Below, piece after piece: positions 1 through 8,900 of a stretch of DNA of 64,000 bases (its first letter is position 1; every line of letters begins with the position of its first letter). The DNA comes from Gymnogyps californianus (lineage: Eukaryota > Chordata > Aves > Accipitriformes > Cathartidae), in contig NW_026114290.1 of assembly GCF_018139145.2 (NCBI RefSeq), positions 62,001-126,000 of the forward strand, in the 5' to 3' direction. The notes beneath the pieces were generated by a model. That model saw only the letters and a list, made by a program, of their open reading frames with translations. It was not told where the DNA came from and made no database searches. The position numbers and the translations under genes were made by a program.

Positions 1-221
1 AAGGTCTCTGGTTCCTCCACCACTGGAACTGAAACCTTGAAGCTCTGTCACCAGCTCCTGCTGCTCCCGTCCTGTCCCACCGCGCAGTGAAATACGTCCC
101 GTGTTGAGTGACGCGTCGGCTGATTGCAAAATAAACCTAAAAATCTGTTTCGATGGGGTTTTTGTTTGCTTAACCTCTGCCGCCGTTTCTCAGCGGCGTC
201 TCGCTGACGCGTCTCTTGCAG

Positions 222-690
222 GTACGACTCGTACGAATCCTACGACTCGAGGTCTTCCATCAACGACCGCGACATGTACCGATCCGGCTACGATTACAAC
301 GAATCCGAACACGACAACGACAACGCCTACGAAGGTCACTACGACAATTTCTACGGGAACCGTCGGGATCAATACCAGAACAGAGCACGGGATAACTTTG
401 GTCAGCGGGGTCAGAATTGGGGTAGAGACGGACGCAATAATAGACCCATGGCCTCTTCCTATCCCGGGCGCATGGGCGGACAGTGGAACGAGCCTCCGCA
501 ATCGATGGGATCGCGAGGTCTCGGTCCCCACGGCTCTTCCAGGCTTCCTTCCCTCTTCTCCCACAACATTATCCCAGAACTCAGCATGTTCCAGGGAATG
601 CGAGGTTTCTCGGGAAATATGCGGTACGGAGGAGGAATGATGAAACAACGAATGAGGAGGAACTGGAAAATGTGGGACTCGGATTTTAAA
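222..690 (+). CDS. AKAP8L: AKAP8L coding exon (YDS/RGG-like low-complexity region)
   Basis: Acceptor TCTTGCAG precedes 222 and donor GTAAGT follows at 691. The first base completes an Arg codon from the unseen previous exon, then the frame reads [20 protein letters not shown]. It ends WKMWDSDFK, matching the mammalian AKAP8L block WKTWTTADF. The conserved segment [14 protein letters not shown] is present. This exon corresponds to AKAP8 exon 24681..25278 but lacks the DYG expansion. Confidence 0.95.
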
Positions 691-3600
691 GTAAGTACTT
701 GTGCGAGATCCTCCCGCCTGCTCGGCTCGAATAAGAGACTTCTTTCCCGACAGACCCGCGCGTCCTGCAGCAAAGGGCTCCAAAATACACGCTGGGAATA
801 TATAATATATATATTATATGTATAATAATATACAATAATATTAATTGAATATATAATTCTGCGCGTTAGTGGCTTTGTAGCGTGTTTTCTCCTAAGCAGA
901 CCGAGGAGGCTGCGCTCAGTTGCAGAGCAGTATTGATACGCGGGATGTTTTAATCCTAAAAACTTTGTTTTCTGAAGGTAGGAGAATAGCGCAGCCCTTC
1001 ACGGCTTAATCTCCTACATTACGGGATAGAGGTGTGGTGGATTATGTCCTTCCTGATCGACTCTGCCTGTCGGAAACTTAAGGCGGGAAGCTTAACTCGC
1101 TAAAAATGAGTAAAACAAGACGTTGCTGGTTGTGGAGGGCAGCCGCTCGTATCGCGGCGATTAACCTTTCTCTTCTCTCGCAGCCCCAGAAAAAGAAAAT
1201 CAAAAAAGATCCCACCGCGAAGAAACGGAAGCAAACAAACAGCTCCGATGAACCCGACAGCAAGGCAGCAAAGACAGACGGCTCCGATAACTCCGACTCC
1301 GACAACGGTAAGAGCGGAGCGGCTTCGCGGCGCGCCCGGGAGCGACGCAAAGCTGCCGCTGCCTTTATTTTTCGGCAGAGGCGTCGTGCTTCGCCGCGCG
1401 TTTTAACGCGGTGGCCGAATTGTCGGTGTCGATCTGGGTTCTCTTTCTGCTGACTGTGCTCTTTCTTTCAGAGGAGGGAACAGAAGGAGAATCAGGAGAA
1501 AAAGAGGAGAAAGAGGGCTCCAGAGGTGTAAGTAACTCTTGAAAAACCACTTTATCGTGATTAAAAGCCGTAGTTCTGGTTGGAGGTGCTGGAGCTGGTG
1601 AGGGCAGATTCCTAGACTCCCGTGTTATTCCCAAACTGAGTCAGTTGGCAGAGGCTCGGACGAGTTGGGGGGGGGAGCGGATAGAAGCAAACCCTCCATC
1701 GAGGGAAGCGTAGACGTTACGGGGGCTTCCCAGCTACGCCCACCGGCCGCAGCGTCACCGCGAGACGCTTTACGGTGTCGAAACGCAGTGAAACACCCGT
1801 GCGCAAAGAGCTTTAAGTAAAGAAAAACCCCCCAAAATCAATCGCCCGCGACGTGGCGAATCCCAAAGCGTGGGATCGCGTTGCCTCGCTCTAGATGGGG
1901 GCCGAAGGCGGCCCTCCGCCGGCGCCCTTCGGCTTGGTGGAGGGAGGGTCTCTCGGCTAGAAGACCCGCGGGCGTTGTGGAGGCATCTCCTGCGGCGCGG
2001 GCGCCGCGCCGGCTTTCCCTGCGCTTACGGGAGCGCGGAGCGGGCAGATTCGATGGATCTGTGGCTCCTCCGTGCGGTGCTTTGAGTGCCTGGGGGGGAG
2101 GGTTTGAGAGGCAGCAGGCTGGTGAAGATGGCAAACCGGCCTCCAGACGGTTCGCTTTCTCTAGATGGTTTTAACTTCCCGACGTTGCGTTTTTAGGAAG
2201 GGGAAGACGAAGAAGGAAAAGATTCGGAGAAAGGTGAGTTGGTGTGCATGACAGCTCGTTTGCGCTCCGAAGCTCCGCGCGGAGCATAACCCCGCTCTGG
2301 TCGAGGGCTCCGACGTGGCCGGACGAGATATTTCCAATTAAATCCGATGAGTTTATTCAGGCAGCTTTGGTTCTTAGAGTCCGTTTGCCTTGTGGCTTCG
2401 CTGTCCCTTTCGGTTCGTTGCATCTCGGTGACCTGAGCTAAACCTCTGCACCTTCTCGATGAAGGGCGATTTTTTTTTTTTTTTTTTTTTGGCTTCTGTG
2501 TGCGTTCCCCGAGTCCCCCGGCGACGCCGCTCTGGTGCCGTGACGGATCCCAGAGGTGGGGTCCTACCAGCGAGAGCAGTCGAGGCTCTCGCGTGCGAGG
2601 CTCCGGTGGGATTGCGTCGCCGTAGCCGGCGGAGGGAAACGGGGAGGCTCTTCCCAGGGCCGCGAGCCGCTTGCTCTTGAGGACGAGACCTGTCAGAGCT
2701 CCGCTGACGGGGGGACAGGGGACTAGCTCAGCTGTAACGTCTGCATTTAGTCAGATGAATCCCATCCTTTGTGTCTGCTCAGGGATAAGGAAATGCTGTA
2801 AAAGCCCTGCTAGGGAGAAGCTGGATCCCTTGCTGGAGGTAGGTTGGTGAAGCTGCTAGCCTGGGGCTTAGGGAAAGCAGATTTAATTTCCCACTGTGCC
2901 GTAGATTTGACTTTGGGTAAGTTGTTGGGGCTGTGAAACAGGATGGAGCTTCCCGGCTCGGAGAGAAAGGACCGGTGGGAAAAGCACCGCGATAACCCGA
3001 AGGGAGCTTAGAGAAGCAGGAGGGCTGGCAAGAAAGCTCTTGGCAAGATGCGTTGGGGGGGGGGTCCTTGCTGCCCGTCCCACCGGTGGGCAGCGTCAGT
3101 TTGATCCTGGGACGTGCCCGCGCGTATGCCAGGGCGGGCGGGCGGACGGACAGAGAAGCGGTTTTTCCGTCCCAAAAATCAGCGGTGTAAATTCATCCCC
3201 CTTACCCAAGCCGGATTGCATTGCCAGCGTTCGCTTCGAGGCTGAACAAATCAGAGCGGGTGGTACTTTAAAAAAAAAATCAAAACCTGTAAGTAATTAA
3301 TCATTAAAATCTCATAAAACCAGTAGTAGCAAACAGAAATTAAAACAAAGGGCTGGGAAACCGCGTTAGAGTCTTTCTGCTGCGGTTCTCCCCTCTGCCC
3401 CGCACCCACCAAGCTTGGCCCAGCGCAGCTTTTTTTTTTTCTTTTTCTTTTTTTTTTTGGAAAAAGCTAATTTGGAGTGGACGGCGCCGTCGTACAAACC
3501 CGCGGTTTATCTGTAGTTGGCTGGCGGGAAGCAGCTTCTTGAGGCAACGGCGTCTCTAGGTTGCGCGGGTTGGTCGGGCTGACGACTAAACTTGTCGAGG

Positions 3601-6600
3601 GAAATTCTCTTTAATCAGGTGGTGTCCTCAAGTAGTGCCCTGAAATACAACCTGCTTTAAACACTTAGGTGCTTTAACAATTCAAGAAGAGATCAGTCAA
3701 ATCAAACGCAAATTGCAGGCGGGCAAGAAAACTCAAGAGAGGCAGAAGAAGAGGCATCGGGATCGCATGGTAGAAAGGTAACGTCTCCTATTTTATTTTA
3801 TTTAGTCGTGTTGCTTTCTTCTCTGGGACTGTAGTCCTCGCAGCCGGGGTCCGTCCTTTTGTTCCCAGTCGTCCCGGTGTTTTGTCTGTTCCTTGTAGAA
3901 GCTGCTTTGCTCTCCTGCCGCTCTTCTTGCCGTCCGTGCTTAAAAGATAAATAGGAATGGGTAAACCCCTGGGAAACATCCCGTAACTGCTTAAAGGGTT
4001 GGAGACTTCCATGAGTTTATCTGCCAGCCCTTAGACAGAGCGAGGGAGTAGATCCGGTGAGAAAGCGGTGCCGCGTAGAGCTGGAATGGATCGGTTTGAA
4101 TATCGCTTCCCTCTGACTCCCCAGGATCCAGTTTGTTTGTTCGTTATGCAAATATCGGACCTTCTACGATGACGAGATGAACAGTCACCTCGAGAGTAAA
4201 TTCCACAAGGAACACTTCAAGTTTGTTGGAACCAAGTTGCCTCAACAAACAGCTGACTTCCTCCAGGTAAGCCTCTGGTTACGTTTCTGTCCCCTAGGTT
4301 TAAGAGTTTGGGCTTGGTTTATTATTATTTATTATTATTTTGGAGATGCTGTAAATTATTATTATTATTATTATTATTATTTTGGAGATGCTCTAAAGCT
4401 CCTGAACTGCCTCTCTTAAGTAACTGTCGTGGAAACTGCTAGAGAAGGTGGAGTAAAGTCGGGCTAAAGCATCAGAGCTCTGCCTTGACTGCCCTCTTCT
4501 TTTCAACAGGTCGCTTAACCTCTGGTCTTACTTGGTTGCACTGGTAGGAAATAAAATACTTGCCCACCACGGATTTTGGTGGCCAAAGCGGGTGACTTAA
4601 GTGCCGAAAGGCAGTGCTACCCGCAGGACAGCGCACGGTGGGATTTGTTAGGGCTTTTAGGATGAGCGGGCTGGAGAGCTGCACCTAAAAGTGGGAAGGG
4701 GGGAGAAAAAAAAAAAGATTAATATGAAATATTCTGCCGTACAGGAATACGTTGCTAATAAAACTAGGAAAACTGAAGAGCGACGTAAAGCAATTGAAGA
4801 CATTAACGCAGTTATTCAGCAGATTTACAGGGACCAAGATCTTACGCAAGGTAAGAGTTACTGCCCACGTGCGTGCGAGAGTTCCTTTGTCGCGTGTATG
4901 GGCTGCCTCGTCAGCTCTATAAATAGTAAAAAATAGTAAAAAAAGGGGAGGGGAGGAACGTGCTGGTGTTGCTGAAGAGTAAAATCTACTCTCTGCTCAA
5001 GTGCAGCGTCAGCCGCTTCAGGTTATTACCCGGCTTTGTGGACGCTAGCTAAATGATTAGCTGGCTGAAGAGATCTTTTTTTTTGGTTGGTTTGGGGTTT
5101 TTTTGGCAAACCCGCAGTGCTGGTGCAGCCGCAGCTCGCGTCGCTCGTCGGTGCGCCGCGCGGCCGGGCTTGTAGCTGGGCCACCGGGTGTTCTGGTAAC
5201 CTGGCCGTATGTAACGCACGCTGCGCTTGGCTCCTCTCCTGCTCCTCGGGAAGACTGTTTTGATGCCGGTGGAAGGGTTAGAGGTGAGTTTGGGGCGCCC
5301 AGAGGTGAGTTTGGGGCGGAGGTGGTTTGGGGCGCCCAGAGGTGAGTTTGGGGCGCCCAGAGGTGAGTTTGGGGCGCCCAGAGGTGAGTTTGGGGCGCCC
5401 AGAGGTGAGTTTGGGGCGCCCAGAGGTGAGTTTGGGGCGCCCAGAGGTGAGTTTGGGGCGCCCAGAGGTGAGTTTGGGGCGCCCAGAGGTGAGTTTGGGG
5501 CGCCCAGAGGTGAGTTTGGGGCGCCCAGAGGTGAGTTTGGGGCGCCCAGAGGTGAGTTTGGGGCGCCCAGAGGTGAGTTTGGGGCGCCCAGAGGTGAGTT
5601 TGGGGCGCCCAGAGGTGAGTTTGGGGCGCCCAGAGGTGAGTTTGGGGCGCCCAGAGGTGAGTTTGGGGCGCCCAGAGGTGAGTTTGGGGCGCCCAGAGGT
5701 GAGTTTGGGGCGCCCAGAGGTGAGTTTGGGGCGCCCAGAGGTGAGTTTGGGGCGCCCAGAGGTGAGTTTGGGGCGCCCAGAGGTGAGTTTGGGGCGCCAG
5801 AGGTGAGTTTGGGGCGCCAGAGGTGAGTTTGGGGCGCCCAGAGGTGAGTTTGGGGCGCCCAGAGGTGAGTTTTGGGGCGCCCAGAGGTGAGTTTGGGGCG
5901 CCCAGAGGTGAGTTTGGGGCGCCCAGAGGTGAGTTTGGGGCGCCCAGAGGTGAGTTTGGGGCGCCCAGAGGTGAGTTTGGGGCGCCCAGAGGTGAGTTTG
6001 GGGCGCCCAGAGGTGAGTTTGGGGCGCCCAGAGGTGAGTTTGGGGCGCCCAGAGGTGAGTTTGGGGCGCCCAGAGGTGAGTTTATAATGGAGGCTGGAGT
6101 AAAATCTGGAACACAGCAGAAATCCCTGGATTATTTTCCAGCTAATACCGTTCTTATCTTCCTTTTCAGATGTTGGCATGGAGCATTTCATTAAAAAGGT
6201 GGAGGCGGCTCACTGTGCTGCCTGTGACCTCTTCATCCCAATGCAGTACGGCATCATCCAGAAACACTTGAAGTCGCTCGACCACAACCACAACCGCAGG
6301 GTGAGCGGGCAGCCTGGCGCCCTGGGGGTCTCGCGGGCTTCAGCGGCGATACCAGGAGCCCGAATTTGGATGGGTTGAGTTCACGTGGTTTCCGAAACCA
6401 GGGAGAACTTTTCTTCATCCCCTTGGGTGCTTCTCTCCGCAGAGTCTGCGGTTAATTTGGACGTTCTTGCGTCCCCAGAAAGCTTCCCTTTGCGAAAGCT
6501 GCCAAGCGAGACGTTAGCGGGATTAAAGCACCTTCGGCAAAGCCTCGTGCCGATCTGAAAATGAGATCTTGTGTCTCTTGCCCTGTTTCTTGCAAAATAA

Positions 6601-8267
6601 ACGCCTTTCTGACTTTCCCCACTTCCACGTACGTGTAGGATGATGTTGTTACAAGCTTTACTACACCCACAAGCAGCGAGCCGAGGTGATGGCTGTCAGA
6701 CGACAGCTCTTCCTAGGTATAAAATACGTGTATCGGCACGCGACTGTAAATCTTGACGCGTTACTGTGGTGATGTTGAGCAGGCTGCAGTGCTCGGCTGT
6801 TCGGCCGTCCTTCGCTCCTCACGCCTCAGCAAAATCAAAACGTGCCCGGGGACTGAGGGATGAAACGATCTCGCTGGTGGAAGTGGGTGAAACGATCCAC
6901 GCGGCTTTTCCTTGGCTGCCTGCTACTCGCCTTCCCGAAGCACACAATTCGGGGAACGTGCAGAAAATAGCAGATTTCTTAAACATTGCTGTGTTGTCAC
7001 CTACCCAAATACCGAAGCGGGCTCTGCAGCCTGCCGTCCGCTGCTGAGCTGTGACTAATTACTGGCCTCGTAAGTGAATTCAGAACAAAATCTAAGTGCT
7101 TTTTGTTGTTGTTGTTGTTGTCCTCCCGTACAGGCGATGATGGAGCAGTCCAAGAAGTCGTCGTTAGTAGTTGCGAGGAGTATTCTCAACAACAAACTCA
7201 TCAGTAAGAAACTGGAGCGGTACCTGAAGGTAGGTGTTTGCGGAGCGGCTTGGTGTGGGGTCAAACCGGTAGCAACGCTTCCACGCTGTAGTAATTTCAC
7301 GGTAGCCGCCGTTGACTGCTGAGGGTGCTTATTAGCTGAAGCTTGAGGCGATTTGGGGAGGTTTTTTTGCTAATATATCCGATTCCTGGTTGCTGGTCAT
7401 CGAGTCTCTACAGCGCAGGTGACTCGCTCGCTCATCTCCTGCTCCACACTTTACACCGAACCCCGGAGCGAGCAGGACGAGCAAGGCCTTCCGCTGAAAC
7501 TTTGGCCACGGACCTGACCGTTGCGCTGTCGCCGCTAATATTAGCGTCGATTTGAATTCTCGAGGCGGGAGCTGCTTTCAGGAGCTGCTCGCTCGGCTGC
7601 TTTCGGTGCAGCCGTTACTCTGAACTTCTTGGGAGGGTTTGCTGGCGTGTAGCCGGTGCGAATTCCTGGAAGCAGCTAGAGGTGAACTCGCAGCAGGCGA
7701 ATGCGTGTCTTCTCTTTTCAGGGTGAGAATCCTTTCACGGATGACCCAGAAGAAAAAGAGGAGCATGAGGAAGGCGAAGGGGGAGCCAGTGGAAACGTAG
7801 AGGAAGGAACAGCAGAAGGAGCAGATGAAAACAAGGATGAGGAGGAAAATCCGGAAGAAGAAAATCCAGAGGAGGAAAATCCGGAAGAAGAAAATCCAGA
7901 GGAGGAAAATCCAGAAGAAGAAAATCCAGAGGAGGAAAATCTGGAAGAGGAAAATCCAGAAGAAGAAAATCCAGAGGAGGAAAATCTAGATGAGGAAAAC
8001 AAGGATCCCGAAGAGAACCCAGAAGCAGAAGGAGCTGAAAATGAGGGGGAGCGAGAAGAAACAGGGACAGAGACAGAAACCGAGGCACAAGCACAAACAG
8101 AGGTGGAGCCGGATGCAGAAAACGCGGAGGAGCAGAGTTCCCCGCCTGCAGAGGGATCTCTCCCTGAGGAAGAAGAGCAACAGCCAGCAGAAGGCGTGGA
8201 AGTAGAAGATGAGGAGGAAGAAAGCGAGGAAGCTGCTGCAGCACAAGAGGATGAGGATGCGGAGTAA
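222..8267 (+). CDS. AKAP8L: A-kinase anchor protein 8-like (HA95/NAKAP95), 5' truncated by the window edge
   Basis: Nuclear paralogue of AKAP95. In mammals it associates with chromatin, RNA helicase A and LAP2beta and does not bind PKA RII in the canonical way. Ten coding exons are visible: 222..690, 1184..1307, 1472..1527, 2197..2233, 3669..3777, 4125..4266, 4745..4850, 6170..6300, 7134..7229, 7722..8267. They sum to 1816 nt, or 604 complete codons plus stop after one leading base, with every junction in phase and every intron GT-AG. Domains in order are a Tyr/Asp/Arg/Gly-rich low-complexity region ([19 protein letters not shown]), a basic KKKIKK..KKRKQ stretch, an acidic linker, a C-X2-C-X12-H-X5-H zinc finger, a second C2H2-like finger ([10 protein letters not shown]), the conserved [22 protein letters not shown] block and a Glu-rich tail. 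The first, YG-rich exons lie upstream of the window. The next gene downstream, AKAP8, is its tandem duplicate. Identification rests on residue-level agreement with the mammalian protein as I remember it. Confidence 0.95.
1184..1307 (+). CDS. AKAP8L: AKAP8L coding exon (basic NLS-like stretch and [12 protein letters not shown])
   Basis: Acceptor TCTCGCAG, donor GTAAGA at 1308. It enters in phase 0 and encodes [17 protein letters not shown], a bipartite-type basic nuclear localisation candidate, then [22 protein letters not shown], close to the mammalian sequence. It ends with one base of an acidic codon. Confidence 0.95.
1472..1527 (+). CDS. AKAP8L: AKAP8L coding exon (acidic linker), two overlapping donors
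   Basis: Acceptor TTTCTTTCAG. The frame reads [19 protein letters not shown], like the mammalian DEGTEGEATEG linker. The 3' end is GGTGTAAGT, which offers donors at 1526 (GTGTAA) and 1528 (GTAAGT). Only 1528 leads in frame into the next exon at 2197; 1526 would lead in frame into the exon at 3669. Confidence 0.85.
2197..2233 (+). CDS. AKAP8L: AKAP8L 37-nt microexon (acidic)
   Basis: Acceptor TTTTTAG, donor GTGAGT at 2234. It enters in phase 0, leaves in phase 1 and encodes [12 protein letters not shown]. It has 3n+1 bases, so skipping needs a compensating 2-nt donor shift upstream. Its paralogous counterpart is the 34-nt AKAP8 segment at 26924. Confidence 0.8.
3669..3777 (+). CDS. AKAP8L: AKAP8L coding exon ([13 protein letters not shown], basic helix before the zinc finger)
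   Basis: Acceptor AACACTTAG, donor GTAACG at 3778. It encodes [20 protein letters not shown] followed by [17 protein letters not shown], nearly identical to mammalian AKAP8L. It leaves in phase 2, splitting the Arg codon that opens the zinc-finger exon. Confidence 0.95.
4125..4266 (+). CDS. AKAP8L: AKAP8L coding exon: AKAP95 zinc finger 1
   Basis: 142 nt, acceptor CTCCCCAG, donor GTAAGC. The zinc ligands are complete: Cys codons at 4138 and 4147 and His codons at 4186 and 4204 (C-X2-C-X12-H-X5-[18 protein letters not shown]). It ends [13 protein letters not shown]. Same length and phases as AKAP8 exon 29124..29265. Confidence 0.97.
4319..4383. repeat. Duplicated (TTA)n microsatellite block in an AKAP8L intron
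   Basis: Two TTA/ATT tracts (about 4319..4338 and 4354..4381), each followed by the same TTTTGGAGATGCT sequence. This indicates a local duplication of about 40 bp. Confidence 0.8.
4745..4850 (+). CDS. AKAP8L: AKAP8L coding exon ([15 protein letters not shown] helix)
   Basis: Acceptor GCCGTACAG, donor GTAAGA at 4851. It encodes [20 protein letters not shown] and ..[13 protein letters not shown], matching the mammalian inter-finger helix. It leaves in phase 1. The intron that follows contains the 21-bp splice-donor-bearing array. Confidence 0.97.
5281..6085 (+). repeat. 21-bp tandem repeat, 38 copies of a consensus 5' splice site, in an AKAP8L intron
   Basis: Head-to-tail 21-bp units, each containing GAGGTGAGTTTGGGG followed by CGCCCA. 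I count 38 copies of GAGGTGAGT between 5281 and 6081. Units are nearly identical; exceptions are a degenerate second/third unit (about 5302..5338), two 20-bp units near 5800..5820 and one 22-bp unit near 5870. The array fills most of the 1.3-kb intron between donor 4851 and acceptor 6169. Because 21 is a multiple of 3, all frames stay open, which gives long artefactual ORFs on both strands. Confidence 0.97.
6170..6300 (+). CDS. AKAP8L: AKAP8L coding exon: zinc finger 2
   Basis: 131 nt, acceptor CCTTTTCAG, donor GTGAGC at 6301. It reads [20 protein letters not shown] and ..[20 protein letters not shown], with both Cys and both His of the second C2H2-like finger. The DVG at its start replaces the mammalian E-I-A. 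The length and phases equal those of AKAP8 exon 30988..31118. Confidence 0.97.
7134..7229 (+). CDS. AKAP8L: AKAP8L coding exon ([14 protein letters not shown])
   Basis: 96 nt, acceptor CCCGTACAG preceded by a (GTT)n run, donor GTAGGT at 7230. It encodes [20 protein letters not shown] and [12 protein letters not shown], essentially identical to mammalian AKAP8L. Phase 0 at both ends, as in AKAP8 exon 32529..32624. Confidence 0.97.
7722..8267 (+). CDS. AKAP8L: AKAP8L terminal coding exon, acidic Glu-rich tail
   Basis: Acceptor TCTTTTCAG; opens [14 protein letters not shown], the conserved AKAP8L junction, and ends at TAA 8265..8267. The tail is extremely acidic and contains ten 15-bp repeats (NPEEE type) at 7848..7997. 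The Pro-rich stretch of the mammalian tail is absent, and no amphipathic RII-binding helix is evident. It is collinear with the AKAP8 terminal exon. Confidence 0.95.
   Translation, partial: GENPFTDDPEEKEEHEEGEGGASGNVEEGTAEGADENKDEEENPEEENPEEENPEEENPEEENPEEENPEEENLEEENPEEENPEEENLDEENKDPEENPEAEGAENEGEREETGTETETEAQAQTEVEPDAENAEEQSSPPAEGSLPEEEEQQPAEGVEVEDEEEESEEAAAAQEDEDAE
7848..7997 (+). repeat. In-frame 15-bp coding tandem repeat (10 x NPEEE-type pentapeptide)
   Basis: Ten exact 15-nt units: six Asn-Pro-Glu-Glu-Glu, one NLEEE, two NPEEE, one NLDEE. Codon choice alternates GAA/GAG between units, indicating duplication of a larger block as well as single units. It gives AKAP8L a repetitive acidic tail whose length is likely polymorphic. 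Confidence 0.9.
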
Positions 8268-8900
8268 ACTCTGGAGGGGGAAGCCGATGTGTAAAAGACC
8301 TGACGTATTTTGTTGTGTGTTATATTTTTTTTTTTTTTAATAACATAACTGTGTCTGTGAATTTCATAGCACATGTTTTGAGTTCTCATTCTACTAAACT
8401 CACTTAGGCAGTGGAAGCCTTTACCTGTAAAGTGATTTTTTTGGAAAATAGAGGAAATCTTTTTTTTTTTTTTTTTTTACCAAATCTTCATTTTAGTAGC
8501 TAGGTTTTGTGCGGTCTCTGTTTTTTAGATGGCTTTGTACTAGGAGAATTTCCTTTTGAGCATGCGTGCAAACCAGTGCTACTTCACGATCTGGCGAACG
8601 AAACCTCTTCTCTTCCCCTTGAATCGAAACTTTTCTATATTTAACAAAGATGTGGTTTGTCTCCTTAGCCTGTCTGTCTGGAAACATCAGAACTTCGGTT
8701 CCGGGGTTTTAATTTCTGCGGTGTACGCCGTTAAGGTTCTGGCATAACTTCCACGTGACTGTAATATTCCCCCCTGATGTTTTATTCTTCCTTTTAACGC
8801 GGAGCGAAACTTAAGTGGTGTCAACATTGTATTGTTTGTAAAATGCTTTCGTTTTAAAGGTGAATGTTTTGGTGGGTGGAGATAAAAGGACTGTCCTGAG
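8268..8900 (+). other. AKAP8L: AKAP8L 3' UTR, poly(A) site not resolved
   Basis: Begins after the stop codon and is T-rich with long T runs (8326.., 8461..). I see no AATAAA or ATTAAA between the stop codon and about 9.1 kb. The variant GATAAA at 8881 is the best-placed candidate, so the 3' end shown is only approximate. Confidence 0.4.

Noticed and set aside
5281..6085. CRISPR array
   Set aside because: No unique spacers; units are contiguous tandem repeats in a vertebrate intron.
5049..6191. Long ORFs on both strands (up to ~380 codons) of heptapeptide repeats
   Set aside because: They are frame-open by-products of the 21-bp tandem array in an AKAP8L intron; real exons with conserved protein flank the array.
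7718..8389. 223-codon minus-strand Ser-rich ORF
   Set aside because: Antisense shadow of the acidic AKAP8L terminal exon.
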